DNA of 41,493 nt from Bacillus sp. HF117_J1_D (lineage in GTDB: Bacteria > Bacillota > Bacilli > Bacillales > Bacillaceae_C), in assembly GCA_009928435.1 (NCBI GenBank), contig JAABNQ010000028.1:1-41493 (forward strand). The letters run 5' to 3'. The position numbers were made by a program, and so were the translations under genes. The first letter of the stretch is position 1. Each line of letters opens with the position of its first letter. Below the pieces are notes generated by a model. The model was given only the letters and a program-made list of their open reading frames with translations, was not told where the DNA came from and made no database searches. Below are positions 8,556 to 17,086 of this stretch, in pieces.

Positions 8556-9356
8556 ATGGAAAAAGAACAGATTGGGGTAAAGACGCCGGAATTCGTGTCT
8601 ATCCAGTTTCAGCTGGCCGGTCTGGGCAGCAGAATGGCGGCTTATATGCTGGACTGGCTCATTCTCTGCGTGTTAAATGTCATAATAATTATTGTTCCAC
8701 TCATTTTGTTAATCGATGGGAATTCGTTTTTTAATAGTGATATCAGCTCCATTGTTATGGCGATATTGATTATAGCGCTGTTTGTCCTGAACTGGGGATA
8801 TTTTATTATCATGGAGTTTTATTTTGGCGGGAAGACGATTGGAAAAAGAGTCCTTGGGATTCGGGTCATCCAAGATAACGGGCACAGCCTGACACTATTA
8901 TCGAGCTTTATCCGGAATTTCATGCGAATTGTAGATTATTTACCTAGCGGTTATTTAACGGGTTTGCTGATGATTTTCTTCCATCCGAAGCATAAAAGGG
9001 TGGGGGATTTGGTTGCTGGTACAATGGTCGTCCATGAAAGGAAAGCAAAGCGTCTGGGCAAGCTTACGCCTGTAGAAAAGGAAATTCAAAGACGTGGACT
9101 CTCAAAACATGAAATAGTTATTGATCCATTTTCACTTCGTGCCCTCACAGCTAAAGATTGGAATCTGATCCGTACATACAGCAGCCGACTTCTGCAGCTT
9201 CCTTTGGAGGAACGCCATGATCTGACGAAACAAGTGGCGGACATTTTATTTCCGAAGATTGGGTGGAGCACGAATGGAAAGAACACCCGCGAACTGGAGG
9301 ATGCGCTCTTTATTTTATATTTAAATTTGAAAGATGAATGGGAATTCGATCTGTAG
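8556..9356 (+). CDS. RDD-family membrane protein
   Basis: Protein of 266 aa. The RDD domain (about 15-150) contains GLGSRMAAYMLDWLIL with the defining Arg and Asp, three to four transmembrane helices, and the second signature GGKTIGKRVLGIRV. The C-terminal 120 residues are cytoplasmic and helical. ATG 8556 follows AAAGGGGG. It is divergent from the SpoIIM-like gene across about 95 bp that must hold both promoters; TGTACTATAAT on the minus strand near 8504-8514 is a candidate -10 for the latter. RDD proteins are transporter-like or channel-like; the substrate is unknown. Confidence 0.85.
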   Translation: MEKEQIGVKTPEFVSIQFQLAGLGSRMAAYMLDWLILCVLNVIIIIVPLILLIDGNSFFNSDISSIVMAILIIALFVLNWGYFIIMEFYFGGKTIGKRVLGIRVIQDNGHSLTLLSSFIRNFMRIVDYLPSGYLTGLLMIFFHPKHKRVGDLVAGTMVVHERKAKRLGKLTPVEKEIQRRGLSKHEIVIDPFSLRALTAKDWNLIRTYSSRLLQLPLEERHDLTKQVADILFPKIGWSTNGKNTRELEDALFILYLNLKDEWEFDL

Positions 9357-9375
9357 AGAAATGTGGCAAGTAGAA

Positions 9376-9420
9376 CCGCGTGAAATCAATGTTTTTACAA
9401 TTGACTTCACGCGGCTTCTT
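9376..9420 (+). terminator. Terminator after the RDD gene
   Basis: CCGCGTGAA-a-TCAAT pairs with ATTGA-c-TTCACGCGG. The tail CTTCTTCGT is only moderately T-rich. It begins 19 nt after the stop codon. Confidence 0.65.
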
Positions 9421-9422
9421 CG

Positions 9423-9655
9423 TGGTATAGGAAATGAGTATGTTTATAGCCAAGTTGTTTTCGTTTTTCCAATATACTACATCGTCTTTTCAAAAGCCGC
9501 GTCTGTCAAGCAGATAGATATGCTTTGCATGTTATTTGATTTATGACATATGTATTATAAAAGAGGAGGCGTTGAACCGCGGAAGCTTATCAAACAGGCA
9601 TATCTAGAATTTGCTAGTTTTTACTAGTTTTTAAGAAAAAAATGATAAAAAAATA
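9423..9655. other. Gene-poor intergenic stretch
   Basis: No convincing coding frame is seen. AAAGAGGAGG near 9560 looks like a ribosome site but has no usable frame after it. The region is AT-rich toward the promoter at 9656. Confidence 0.5.
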
Positions 9656-9684
9656 TTTACAAATTCCTTTTCTAGGTATATACT
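9656..9684 (+). promoter_or_regulatory. Sigma-A type promoter of the 30-aa gene
   Basis: TTTACA (9656-9661), a 17-bp spacer and TATACT (9679-9684). It lies about 30 bp upstream of the ATG of the small gene. Confidence 0.65.
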
Positions 9685-9715
9685 AAAAACACTTTAAAAA
9701 AGGAGTGACAAATTT

Positions 9716-9808
9716 ATGAACAAATCAACAAAAGCTGGACTTATATTCGTGGTTGTGCATACTGTATTTTTCTTGAATTTGGCTGTAGATCTATCATTCC
9801 TTTCTTAG
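9716..9808 (+). CDS. 30-aa hydrophobic peptide
   Basis: Short gene with a full expression context: promoter at 9656-9684, AAGGAGTGA ribosome site 8 nt before ATG 9716, and a hairpin terminator about 60 bp downstream. The peptide has a charged N-terminus (MNKSTKAG) and then one hydrophobic helix (about residues 8-24), so it should be a single-span membrane peptide. A cre-like sequence (TGAAAGCGCTTTAA on the minus strand, 9820-9833) lies just after the stop. The family was not recognised. It could be a regulatory or toxin-like membrane peptide; that is inference. Confidence 0.6.
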   Translation: MNKSTKAGLIFVVVHTVFFLNLAVDLSFLS

Positions 9809-9867
9809 TTTCCCTCATATTAAAGCGCTTTCAATATTCTTCAAAAAATTGCTTCTATACTTAGCAA

Positions 9868-9902
9868 AACGGGCTCTCTTTCTAAGAGGGGGCTTTTTTG
9901 TG
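9868..9902 (+). terminator. Terminator of the 30-aa gene
   Basis: GCTCTCTT and AAGAGGGGGC pair around a TCT loop, with G-T pairs and a small mismatch, followed by TTTTTT. Confidence 0.7.
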
Positions 9903-10082
9903 CGGCTTAACGTGCAATACTCTAGACACACTTATCCCAATTTTATTTTTTATTTTTAAAAAAAGAGCTGTAAAGCTCCGATTCTGGAGGAATAATAGCT
10001 ATGAATGGAAACAAATAACCATAAATTTTCTGAAAAGTAATGGTGTCGAGACGATAAATATGATATGTTTATAAAATAGAAT

Positions 10083-10125
10083 GAAGTTTATACTTCAATT
10101 TTTATGAATTACAAAGTTATAACTT
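10083..10125. promoter_or_regulatory. Pair of palindromes, probable operators of the RpiR-type regulator
   Basis: GAAGTTTATACTTC (10083-10096) and AAGTTATAACTT (10114-10125) are dyads sharing the AAGTT-like half site. Their centres are 30 bp apart, between the presumed promoter and the regulator's ribosome site (AGGTGA, 10134). Autoregulation is inferred from position. Confidence 0.5.
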
Positions 10126-10145
10126 CTTGATGTAGGTGAACAGTG

Positions 10146-10991
10146 ATGGAACTGATGGAATTGATTCAAGACCGGTACAACCATCTGTCAAAGGGGCAGC
10201 AAAAGGTTGCCAAATATTTACTCAAGAATCCAAGGGAATTTGCACTACATTCAGCTAAAGAAATTGGAGAGCAATCCGGTCTTAGTGAGACGACGGTCAT
10301 CCGTTTTTGTTACGCAATTGGTTTGTCAGGCTATTCAGAGCTCCAAAAAACAGTGCGGGATCAAATTATTTTTGAAAAAAGCAGCTTGACCAGCTATTAT
10401 TCTTCGAAATTAGAATTAATGGACGAACCCCGTTTTTTTGAACAGGTGATGGAAAAGGACAGCCAGTTCATCCGGGAAACGATCATGCGAATCAACGAGG
10501 TGGATTTTCATAAGGCCATTGATCGTTTAGCTTCAGCAGAGCAGATATACATATGCGGGTTGAGATCATCCTTTCCAATCGCAAACTGGCTTGCTTTTTC
10601 ACTTGGAATTGTCAGAAAAAACGTTCAATTAATCCGCAGGGATACAGACGATGTTCTATCGATGATCTCGGGGATGAACACGGGTTCTGTGCTCATTGCT
10701 CTGTCTTTTCATCGGTATATGAAGGAAACACTTCATATTGCAGAGGTTGCCAAAAGTAAAGAGGCATGCATTATTGGCATTACGGATTCTCCGGTTGCTC
10801 CAATCCGGGATGTAGCTGACATTCTGTTGCCGCTCCATTCTGCGGAAATGTCCACCTTGGATATTGCACCGGCATTAATTTCGTTCATCAATGCCATTGT
10901 TGCGGGTGTAACTATCAAGCATAAGGGCAATTTTGAAAAACGAAAAGAAGAATACGACAGAATCAATAGCGAAGGATTTTTCTTTAGTTAA
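10146..10991 (+). CDS. MurR/RpiR-family transcriptional regulator
   Basis: Protein of 281 aa. An N-terminal HTH_6 domain (about 1-75) carries the SAKEIGEQSGLSETTVIRFC recognition region. A C-terminal SIS sugar-phosphate isomerase fold (about 120-255) has IYICGLRSS and VLIALSFHRYMKETL. ATG 10146 is 6 nt after AGGTGA and is preferred to the GTG at 10143. It heads a cluster with the GNAT, racemase and transporter genes and probably controls it together with itself through the palindromes upstream. SIS domains usually sense phosphosugars; the ligand in an amino-acid cluster is not known. Confidence 0.88.
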   Translation: MELMELIQDRYNHLSKGQQKVAKYLLKNPREFALHSAKEIGEQSGLSETTVIRFCYAIGLSGYSELQKTVRDQIIFEKSSLTSYYSSKLELMDEPRFFEQVMEKDSQFIRETIMRINEVDFHKAIDRLASAEQIYICGLRSSFPIANWLAFSLGIVRKNVQLIRRDTDDVLSMISGMNTGSVLIALSFHRYMKETLHIAEVAKSKEACIIGITDSPVAPIRDVADILLPLHSAEMSTLDIAPALISFINAIVAGVTIKHKGNFEKRKEEYDRINSEGFFFS

Positions 10992-11015
10992 TTTTAAAAT
11001 GAAGAGGGAATTGAA

Positions 11016-11831
11016 ATGGTTGAAATACGTACACTTCAAACAATTCAAGAGTTACAGCTTGTACAGGAATTAGAGAAAACGGTTTGGGGAATGGAGCCGA
11101 TTCCAGTTCATCAAACGATTACGGCAGTCAAGAATGGTGGGCTGATGCTGGGCGCTTTCGTTGAGGATAAGCTTGTAGGAGTCAGCTATAGTTTTCCGGG
11201 GTATGCCAATGGAAATACGTATTTATGCTCGCACTTGCTCGGAGTACATCCGGATTACCAGCATAAAGGGATTGGAAGACAGTTAAAAGAAGAGCAGAAA
11301 GAAGCCGCATTAACATTAGGATATACCATGATGACCTGGACGTACGATCCGCTTGAAAGCAAAAATGCCTACTTGAATTTATCCAAGCTAGGCGGAATTT
11401 GCTCGACATACGTGGAAAACTGTTATGGAGATATGGATGATTCACTGAATGCCGGACTTCCGACGGATCGCTTTAAATTGGAATGGTGGATTGACCGTCA
11501 TTTTGTCATTCCAAAAAGCGAGAAACAGTTCAGCATCCCCTTTGAATTGGTACAAGAGAGCGTGCCAAAGCTGGTTGATGTGGAGTCAGCTCTATCTCGA
11601 ATTGAGGAGAATGACATTGTTTTTGTCCCGGTTCCCGTCTTTTTCCAGGAATTGAAACAAAAAGACAAGCTGCTCGTTATCGATTGGCGGATGAAGACTC
11701 GGAAAATTTTCCAAACTTTATTTGCCAAAGGGTATGTAGCGGTTGCACTTGAAAGGCAGCAAGCAGGACCTGTTCACTTTTACAAACTAGTGAAAAAAGA
11801 ATTAATGGGAGTTGAAAAACATGCGTATTAA
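11016..11831 (+). CDS. GNAT acyltransferase, probable D-amino acid N-succinyltransferase
   Basis: Protein of 271 aa whose first 150 residues form a GNAT fold. The acetyl-CoA/acyl-CoA pyrophosphate loop is visible as [19 protein letters not shown] (about 82-100). The C-terminal third is specific to the long form seen next to N-succinylamino acid racemases. ATG 11016 follows GAGGGAA. It overlaps the racemase gene by 11 bp. In Geobacillus and related species a GNAT of this context succinylates D-amino acids as the first step of D-to-L conversion. That function is taken from the family context and not from the sequence alone. Confidence 0.75.
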   Translation: MVEIRTLQTIQELQLVQELEKTVWGMEPIPVHQTITAVKNGGLMLGAFVEDKLVGVSYSFPGYANGNTYLCSHLLGVHPDYQHKGIGRQLKEEQKEAALTLGYTMMTWTYDPLESKNAYLNLSKLGGICSTYVENCYGDMDDSLNAGLPTDRFKLEWWIDRHFVIPKSEKQFSIPFELVQESVPKLVDVESALSRIEENDIVFVPVPVFFQELKQKDKLLVIDWRMKTRKIFQTLFAKGYVAVALERQQAGPVHFYKLVKKELMGVEKHAY

Positions 11832-12927
11832 AGAAGTAACGTTGCGTCATTTGCAAATGAAGCTGAAGTTTCCATTTACAACAAGTTTTGGGACATTCCA
11901 GGACAGGGATTTTATTTTACTAGAAGCGAAAGACGAAAACGGCCAATCAGGATGGGGAGAGTCAGTTGCTTTTCATTCGCCGTGGTACAGTGAAGAAACG
12001 ATGAAAACAAACTGGCATATGTTAGAGGATTATTTGATTCCTGCATTATTGAATCAGAACATTACACATCCAGACGAAGTTTCAGAGGTTTTCTCCAATA
12101 TCCGCAAAAACAATATGGCGAAATCTACGATGGAAGGTGCTGTATGGGATTTATACAGCCAGGACAAAGGCATTTCCCTTGCTTCTGCACTTGGCGGAAA
12201 AAAAACAAAGATAGAAGTCGGCATCAGTATCGGTATTCAGGACACAGCTACGGATCTTCTACGCATCATTGAAAAACACGTAGAAGAAGGCTATAAGAGA
12301 ATGAAGGTTAAAATTAAGCCGGGCTGGGATGTTGATGTAATGCGTGAAGTTAGAAAAGAATTTCCGGATGTTCCGCTCATGGCTGATGCGAACTCTGCTT
12401 ATACGTTAAAGGATATCGATACTTTAAAAGCGTTGGATGAATTTGATCTGATGATGATTGAACAGCCCTTGGCATCGGATGACATTATTGACCATGCTAA
12501 GCTTCAACAAGCTATTTCCACTCCAGTTTGCTTAGACGAAAGCATCCATTCCTATGAGGATGCTAGAAAAGCGATTGAACTGGGGAGCTGCGGCATTATC
12601 AACATCAAAATTGGACGTGTAGGCGGTTTATCCGAGTCCAAACGAATTCATGACTTATGTGAAAGCCATCATATCCCTGTTTGGTGCGGCGGCATGCTGG
12701 AATCAGGAATCGGCCGGGCTCACAACGTGGCGCTCACGACTCTGTCGAATTTCATCCTGCCGGGTGATACGGCTGCATCCTCACGCTATTGGGAAAAAGA
12801 CATCATCACACCGGAAGTCACCGTTGAAGATGGATATATTACAGTTTCTAATAAACCGGGTATCGGTTATGAACCTGATCTAGAAACAATCGAAAGCTTT
12901 ACAATCGAGAAAAAAACATATAAGTAA
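11821..12927 (+). CDS. menC: N-succinylamino acid racemase / o-succinylbenzoate synthase (enolase superfamily)
   Basis: Enolase-superfamily enzyme of 368 aa. The full catalytic set is present at family positions: the KxK pair K162/K164, metal ligands D189, E214 and D239, and the opposite base K263 in [12 protein letters not shown] 11821, 9 nt after GGGAG, overlaps the GNAT stop. NSAR and OSBS activities share this fold, and many Bacillus members have both. The GNAT upstream and the absence of other men genes favour interconversion of N-succinyl-D- and L-amino acids over menaquinone synthesis. The M20 desuccinylase of the known pathway is not in the window. Confidence 0.85.
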   Translation: MRIKEVTLRHLQMKLKFPFTTSFGTFQDRDFILLEAKDENGQSGWGESVAFHSPWYSEETMKTNWHMLEDYLIPALLNQNITHPDEVSEVFSNIRKNNMAKSTMEGAVWDLYSQDKGISLASALGGKKTKIEVGISIGIQDTATDLLRIIEKHVEEGYKRMKVKIKPGWDVDVMREVRKEFPDVPLMADANSAYTLKDIDTLKALDEFDLMMIEQPLASDDIIDHAKLQQAISTPVCLDESIHSYEDARKAIELGSCGIINIKIGRVGGLSESKRIHDLCESHHIPVWCGGMLESGIGRAHNVALTTLSNFILPGDTAASSRYWEKDIITPEVTVEDGYITVSNKPGIGYEPDLETIESFTIEKKTYK

Positions 12928-13005
12928 AATAGCCAGGGAAGAAGAGAGTTCTTTTTCCCTGTTCGCCAAATTGACAAAAAATTTAAATAATAGAAGGGGA
13001 ACATC

Positions 13006-14085
13006 ATGAAAAAAAGCATTCAAATTGGCGGAGCTTTTATCGGCTTAATCGTAGGGGCCGGTTTTGCTTCAGGCCAGGAAGTACTACAGTTTTTTACAAG
13101 CTTTGGCTGGCTAGGAATAGCCGGTTCAGCTGTGGCTACTTTGTTATTTGCCTTTCTGGGGATGAATCTCGCTCAATTGGGGAGTCGTCTCCAAACCAAC
13201 TCCCATAAGGAAGTGATATACCATATTTGTGGAAAATATCTTGGAGTGGTCGTCGATATTCTAATGACTTTCTTTTTATTCGGTGTTACGGTGGTTATGT
13301 TCGCAGGGGCAGGCTCCATATTCGAACAACAATTTGGCATACCAGGTATCATTGGCAACACTTTACTGGCACTTATCACGATTATTGTTGTTTGTCTTAA
13401 TATTGAAAAAGTCATTTCAGTCATAGGTGTTGTGACGCCGTTTCTGATTTTGGCGGTGATGATCATTGCTATTTATTCAATATTTACAATGGACGGCACT
13501 TTTGCTCAAATGCAGGAAGTAGCGAACGCTCAGAAACCCGCAGCTTCCAACTGGGTGCTTGGCGCAGTTCTATATGTTTCTTATAACATTGCAGCTGGAG
13601 CCGCAATGATTGCTGTTATGGGCGGTTCTGTCAAAGATGAAAAAACAGCAGGCTGGGGCGGAATTATTGGTGGTGTCGGCTTAGGTGTTTTGATATTTCT
13701 TATCAATATTGGAATGTTTGCAAAATTTGATGCTATCTCGGGAGCAGATATGCCGATGCTCTATTTGGCAAACGACATTTCTCCAATCCTTGGTGCACTT
13801 ATGTCCGTCGTATTATTGGGGATGATCTTCAATACTGCGGTGGGCATGCTGTATGCTTTTACCGCACGGATTAGTCAAACAGATGCGCCAAAGTTTAGAG
13901 TCCTTGTCGTCATATGCGGAATTGCTGCATTCGCCGCAAGCTTTGTCGGTTTTATTACACTTGTAGGAACAGTCTATCCTACAATGGGTTACCTAGGATT
14001 TACGTTGATTGCTGCAATTATTGTGGCTTGGTTCAGGTGGAGGAAAAAGCCAGAAGTCCAAGGTACGAGCAAACCCGCATCTTAA
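13006..14085 (+). CDS. YkvI-family membrane transporter
   Basis: Very hydrophobic protein of 359 aa with about ten transmembrane segments. It begins MKKSIQIGGAFIGLIVGAGF, with the unwound-helix Gly motif GAGFASGQE characteristic of YkvI proteins (APC/LeuT-like fold). ATG 13006 follows AAGGGGAA. A small AGGGAA/TTCCCT dyad lies between it and the racemase gene but is not a clear terminator, so co-transcription is plausible. The context suggests amino acid or N-acyl amino acid transport; the substrate is inferred only. Confidence 0.8.
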   Translation: MKKSIQIGGAFIGLIVGAGFASGQEVLQFFTSFGWLGIAGSAVATLLFAFLGMNLAQLGSRLQTNSHKEVIYHICGKYLGVVVDILMTFFLFGVTVVMFAGAGSIFEQQFGIPGIIGNTLLALITIIVVCLNIEKVISVIGVVTPFLILAVMIIAIYSIFTMDGTFAQMQEVANAQKPAASNWVLGAVLYVSYNIAAGAAMIAVMGGSVKDEKTAGWGGIIGGVGLGVLIFLINIGMFAKFDAISGADMPMLYLANDISPILGALMSVVLLGMIFNTAVGMLYAFTARISQTDAPKFRVLVVICGIAAFAASFVGFITLVGTVYPTMGYLGFTLIAAIIVAWFRWRKKPEVQGTSKPAS

Positions 14086-14192
14086 TACAGGTATTTTGAG
14101 ATATTTTTCGCTGACTGAGAATTTTCTTCTATCTGAAAAAGTTATATTTCCTAATAGGTGCTATATTTAAGTAAAACAGAGCAGAGGAAGTG

Positions 14193-14810
14193 ATGAGTTG
14201 GAAAAAGAGGAGGCTGGTACGTGTTTTTGATCGACAGGCAGCAAAATATGAATCAAATAAGGAATCGTCTAGTCTAACAAGGTGGCGGAGAGCACTGCTC
14301 AGTCAAGCTGAGGGAGAAGTACTTGAGCTGGCTGTCGGTGCAGGGGCCAATTTTCCATACTATCCTCCAGATGTTCACATAACGGCTGCTGATTTCAGTA
14401 AGGAGATGCTGGCTGCGGCTAGAAAGAAAGCAGCCAACTGCAATATACAGGCTAAATGGGTTTGTGCAGATATTGAAAAAATGGAAATTGAGCCTAATTC
14501 CTTCGATACAATTGTTTCAACATTGTCCTTTTGCTGTTATGAAAATCCTTTAGAGATGTTGAAGAAAATCCAATGTTGGTGCAAGCCAGGGGGAAAAATA
14601 TTGTTGTTCGAACATGGAATAAGCTCTAATATTTTTGTTTCTGGAGCCCAAAGGGTCTTAAATCCAATTTTATATAAAATGATCGGGTGCCACCAAACAC
14701 GCGACATATTATACTTGGTAAACGAATCGGGATTAACCGTGCAAAGGGCAGAAAGCCACTGGCTGAATATGTTTCATATGATCTGGGCAAGCCCGGGAAA
14801 AGGGCTTTAG
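14193..14810 (+). CDS. Class I SAM-dependent methyltransferase
   Basis: Protein of 205 aa, UbiE/PmtA-like. SAM motif I is EVLELAVGAGANFPYYPP (about 46-63), followed by ITAADFSKEML (acidic ribose-binding region) and FDTIVSTLSFCCYENP (motif IV). ATG 14193 is placed after AGAGGAAG; a GTG at 14190 is equally close. It stands alone between the transporter and the flavoprotein. The substrate is not known. Similarity to phospholipid and quinone methyltransferases is general only. Confidence 0.8.
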   Translation: MSWKKRRLVRVFDRQAAKYESNKESSSLTRWRRALLSQAEGEVLELAVGAGANFPYYPPDVHITAADFSKEMLAAARKKAANCNIQAKWVCADIEKMEIEPNSFDTIVSTLSFCCYENPLEMLKKIQCWCKPGGKILLFEHGISSNIFVSGAQRVLNPILYKMIGCHQTRDILYLVNESGLTVQRAESHWLNMFHMIWASPGKGL

Positions 14811-14970
14811 CTGCCAAAAAAACCGGTAATGTTTCCAGCTCTTTTTTTACATAGAAAGCAGTTTCGACTTAATCACTAAAAATGTTACTCTATTTGAGCA
14901 TGTTCTACTATTTTTCAGAAAATATGCTATACTGATAGCTGTTGAGAATCCGTCAAGGGAGAGGATACAT

Positions 14971-15534
14971 ATGTATGATATCGCGATTATTGGAGCAGGC
15001 ACAGCCGGAGGAAGTGCGGCCATCTTTGCGGCTAAAGCAGGCAAAAAAACCATTGTCATTGACAGTGGAAAAAGCATGACAAAGCGTGCTTTGATCTTGA
15101 ACCATTACGGAATTGAGGAAATCACTGGTCCAGAGTTGATTGAAATCGGACAAAAGCAAGCAACAAACTTTGGTGCAGAAATCGTTCAGGACACCGTTAT
15201 GAACGTGAGGAAAACCGAAAATGGATTAAAGGTTGAAGGAGAAAGCGGAACGTACGAAGCCAAGCATGTCATCCTTGCAACCGGTGCTTTGGCCACATTG
15301 GCCGAGAATATAGGCATCAACACGAAGGCTGGAACAGAACCGCGAATTAAGACGATCGTGGACGTCGGATTGGACGGAAAAACAAACATCGACGGCATCT
15401 GGGCCGCCGGAACCGTTGCGGGCGTTAGTGTCCACACCATCATAACAGCGGGAGATGGAGCGAAAGTGGCAATCAACGTCATCTCCGAATTAAATGGCGA
15501 GCGCTATGTTGACCACGATATATTGAAAAATTAG
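14971..15534 (+). CDS. Short FAD-binding thioredoxin-reductase-like protein
   Basis: Protein of 187 aa. It has the N-terminal dinucleotide fold AIIGAGTAGGSAAIFAAKAG (5-24) and the C-terminal FAD signature GIWAAGTVAGVSVHTII (about 143-159) of thioredoxin-reductase-like enzymes. The whole NADPH-binding insert and the CxxC redox pair are missing. Both ends look intact: RBS GGGAGAGG, ATG 14971 and a terminator right after. It is therefore a natural short form and not a truncation. It could be a flavin carrier, an oxidase or a partner of another reductase. The reaction is unknown. Confidence 0.75.
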   Translation: MYDIAIIGAGTAGGSAAIFAAKAGKKTIVIDSGKSMTKRALILNHYGIEEITGPELIEIGQKQATNFGAEIVQDTVMNVRKTENGLKVEGESGTYEAKHVILATGALATLAENIGINTKAGTEPRIKTIVDVGLDGKTNIDGIWAAGTVAGVSVHTIITAGDGAKVAINVISELNGERYVDHDILKN

Positions 15535-15546
15535 GAGAACATGATC

Positions 15547-15604
15547 GGAGCAACTCTCGCGGGCATCCTTGGATGGATCTGGGGAGTTGCTCCAATTCTT
15601 TTAT
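15547..15604 (+). terminator. Terminator of the flavoprotein gene
   Basis: GGAGCAACTC pairs with GAGTTGCTCC across an internally paired loop, followed by AATTCTTTTA. Confidence 0.75.
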
Positions 15605-15712
15605 AAAAAAGTCCCTGGGCATCTTGTACAGCTACTGAGAGAAGGAAAAAATGATGATTACGGTAGAATGTTATGAGCAAGGGTCGCTTGGTAGCCATAC
15701 CTTTCCTTGAGT

Positions 15713-15797
15713 AAAGTGAAAGCCTTCGGCAAATGCCACAGATTTTCAGAGGAATTTATCAAGTGAAGCTCGATAAAATTTGGGCGCAAAGTTTCCA
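15713..15797 (+). repeat. 85-bp dispersed repeat, copy 1
   Basis: The segment starting AAAGTGAAAGCC and running through GCCACAGATTTTCAGAGGAA, GAAGCTCGATAAAAT and TGGGCGCAAA is about 85% identical to 20361-20446. It contains the arms TTTATC-AAG and CTCGATAAA. It ends about 40 bp before the preQ1 riboswitch. In copy 2 the unit follows an IS200/IS605-type hairpin, so both may be element ends or omega-RNA relics. Confidence 0.8.
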
Positions 15798-15835
15798 CAG
15801 CTTGAGGAATACATATCAATTCCATATAAAAACGT

Positions 15836-15870
15836 AGAGGTTCTAGCCCCCCTCTTTAAAAAAACTAAGA
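15836..15870 (+). promoter_or_regulatory. PreQ1-I riboswitch
   Basis: AGAGG-TTCTAGC-CCC-CCTCT-TTAAAAAAACTAAG matches the preQ1 class I consensus: P1 stem AGAGG/CCTCT, the UUCUAGC loop with the ligand-contacting C, and an A-rich tail ending ACTAAG that forms the pseudoknot. It lies in the queC leader and should lower queCDE expression when preQ1 is abundant. Confidence 0.93.
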
Positions 15871-15872
15871 AG

Positions 15873-15906
15873 AAGCAATACTTCTATCTTGGGGGTATTG
15901 TTTTTT
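15873..15906 (+). terminator. Riboswitch expression-platform terminator
   Basis: AAGCAATAC pairs with GTATTGTTT, followed by TTTTTT, directly after the aptamer. The loop holds CTTGGGGG, which could pair with the aptamer's CCCCCC when ligand is absent. Control by attenuation is therefore likely. Confidence 0.75.
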
Positions 15907-15929
15907 CTATTGTAAAGGAGTTTTTTTCT

Positions 15930-16598
15930 ATGCTTAAAGATGAAAAAGCGATGGTTGTTTTTAGTGGTGGACAGGATAGCACGACATGTTTATTTTGGGC
16001 ATTAAAAACGTTTAAAGCCGTCGAGGTTGTCACTTTTAATTATAATCAAAGACATAAAAAAGAGATTGAGTGTGCACAAGCAATAGCAGAAGAGTTAAAG
16101 GTTAGACATCATTTGTTGGATATGCAGCTGCTAAATCAATTAGCTCCGAATGCATTAACAAGAAATGACATTGACATAAAAGACGGAGGAGACGGTGAGC
16201 TGCCATCAACTTTTGTTCCAGGCCGCAACTTAATCTTTTTGTCTTTTGCGGCTGTTTTAGCGAGCCAAGTGAAGGCAAAGCATATCATCACTGGTGTGAG
16301 TGAAACGGACTTTAGCGGTTATCCTGATTGCAGAGATGCTTTTATCAAATCTTTGAATGTGTCTATTAATTTATCGATGGACCAAGAATTTGTGATTCAT
16401 ACACCGCTCATGTGGCTGGACAAGGAAGAAACTTGGAAGCTTGCTGATGAACTGGATGTGCTGGATTACATCCGGGAGAAGACATTGACCTGCTATGAAG
16501 GCGTAATAGGTGATGGCTGTGGAGTGTGCCCAGCATGCAAGCTCAGAAAAAATGGGTTGGAAAAATATCTCATGACACTAAAAGGAGGGGAAGCATAA
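15930..16598 (+). CDS. queC: 7-cyano-7-deazaguanine (preQ0) synthase
   Basis: QueC, 222 aa, converts 7-carboxy-7-deazaguanine to preQ0 with ammonia and ATP. The PP-loop SGGQDSTT is at 12-19. A C-terminal zinc site with four Cys is formed by CYEG and [11 protein letters not shown] 15930 follows AAAGGAG; a longer frame from 15780 would run through the riboswitch and is not real. It is the first gene of queC-queD-queE. The queC stop overlaps the queD start by 1 bp. Confidence 0.95.
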   Translation: MLKDEKAMVVFSGGQDSTTCLFWALKTFKAVEVVTFNYNQRHKKEIECAQAIAEELKVRHHLLDMQLLNQLAPNALTRNDIDIKDGGDGELPSTFVPGRNLIFLSFAAVLASQVKAKHIITGVSETDFSGYPDCRDAFIKSLNVSINLSMDQEFVIHTPLMWLDKEETWKLADELDVLDYIREKTLTCYEGVIGDGCGVCPACKLRKNGLEKYLMTLKGGEA

Positions 16599-17086
16599 TG
16601 GGGACTGACTTTTTTGGATTTAGAATTGTAGAGGATCTGCAAAAGCTGGATCAAGATATTAAAAAAGATGAACTGAAATATCATAAAAAACGTGTGCTTG
16701 TTAGTAAGGAATTTACATTTGATGCGGCCCATCATCTTCACTGCTATGAAGGGAAATGCAAGAATTTGCATGGGCATACGTATAAAGTCATATTTGGTAT
16801 GAGCGGGTTTGTTGATGAAATAGGCCTTGTCATCGATTTTGGGGATATCAAGGAGATCTGGAAACAGGAAATTGAAATTTACCTTGATCACCGTTATTTA
16901 AATGAAACCTTGCCAAAAATGAATACCACTGCTGAAAACATGGTTGTTTGGATTTATGAAAAAATGAGGGAGTCTTTGAATAGCAGGTCGGAGAAATATA
17001 ATGATGTGAGAGTTGAATTTGTCCGTTTGTATGAAACCCCTACTAGTTACGCAGAGGCAAGGCGGGAGTGGATGGAAATTGAGTAA
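16598..17086 (+). CDS. queD: 6-carboxy-5,6,7,8-tetrahydropterin synthase
   Basis: QueD, 162 aa, turns dihydroneopterin triphosphate into 6-carboxytetrahydropterin, a precursor of preQ0. The zinc-binding His cluster is visible in DAAHHLH (about 42-48) and LHGH (57-60), with the catalytic Cys at C54 of the PTPS family. It is slightly long for QueD because of a 30-residue N-terminal extension, as in Bacillus members. ATG 16598 follows AGGAGGGGAAG. It overlaps queE by 8 bp. Confidence 0.94.
   Translation: MGTDFFGFRIVEDLQKLDQDIKKDELKYHKKRVLVSKEFTFDAAHHLHCYEGKCKNLHGHTYKVIFGMSGFVDEIGLVIDFGDIKEIWKQEIEIYLDHRYLNETLPKMNTTAENMVVWIYEKMRESLNSRSEKYNDVRVEFVRLYETPTSYAEARREWMEIE

Noticed and set aside
12930-12985. 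Terminator between the racemase and YkvI genes
   Set aside because: The AGGGAA/TTCCCT dyad is short with a large loop and lacks a clear T tract after it, so it was not called.
14806-14850. Terminator after the methyltransferase gene
   Set aside because: AGCTG/CAGCT has only five pairs with a 20-nt loop; the T run after it is suggestive but the stem is too weak to list.
15780-15929. N-terminal extension of QueC from ATG 15780
   Set aside because: It would translate through the riboswitch and its terminator. The conserved QueC N-terminus and an AAAGGAG site fit ATG 15930.
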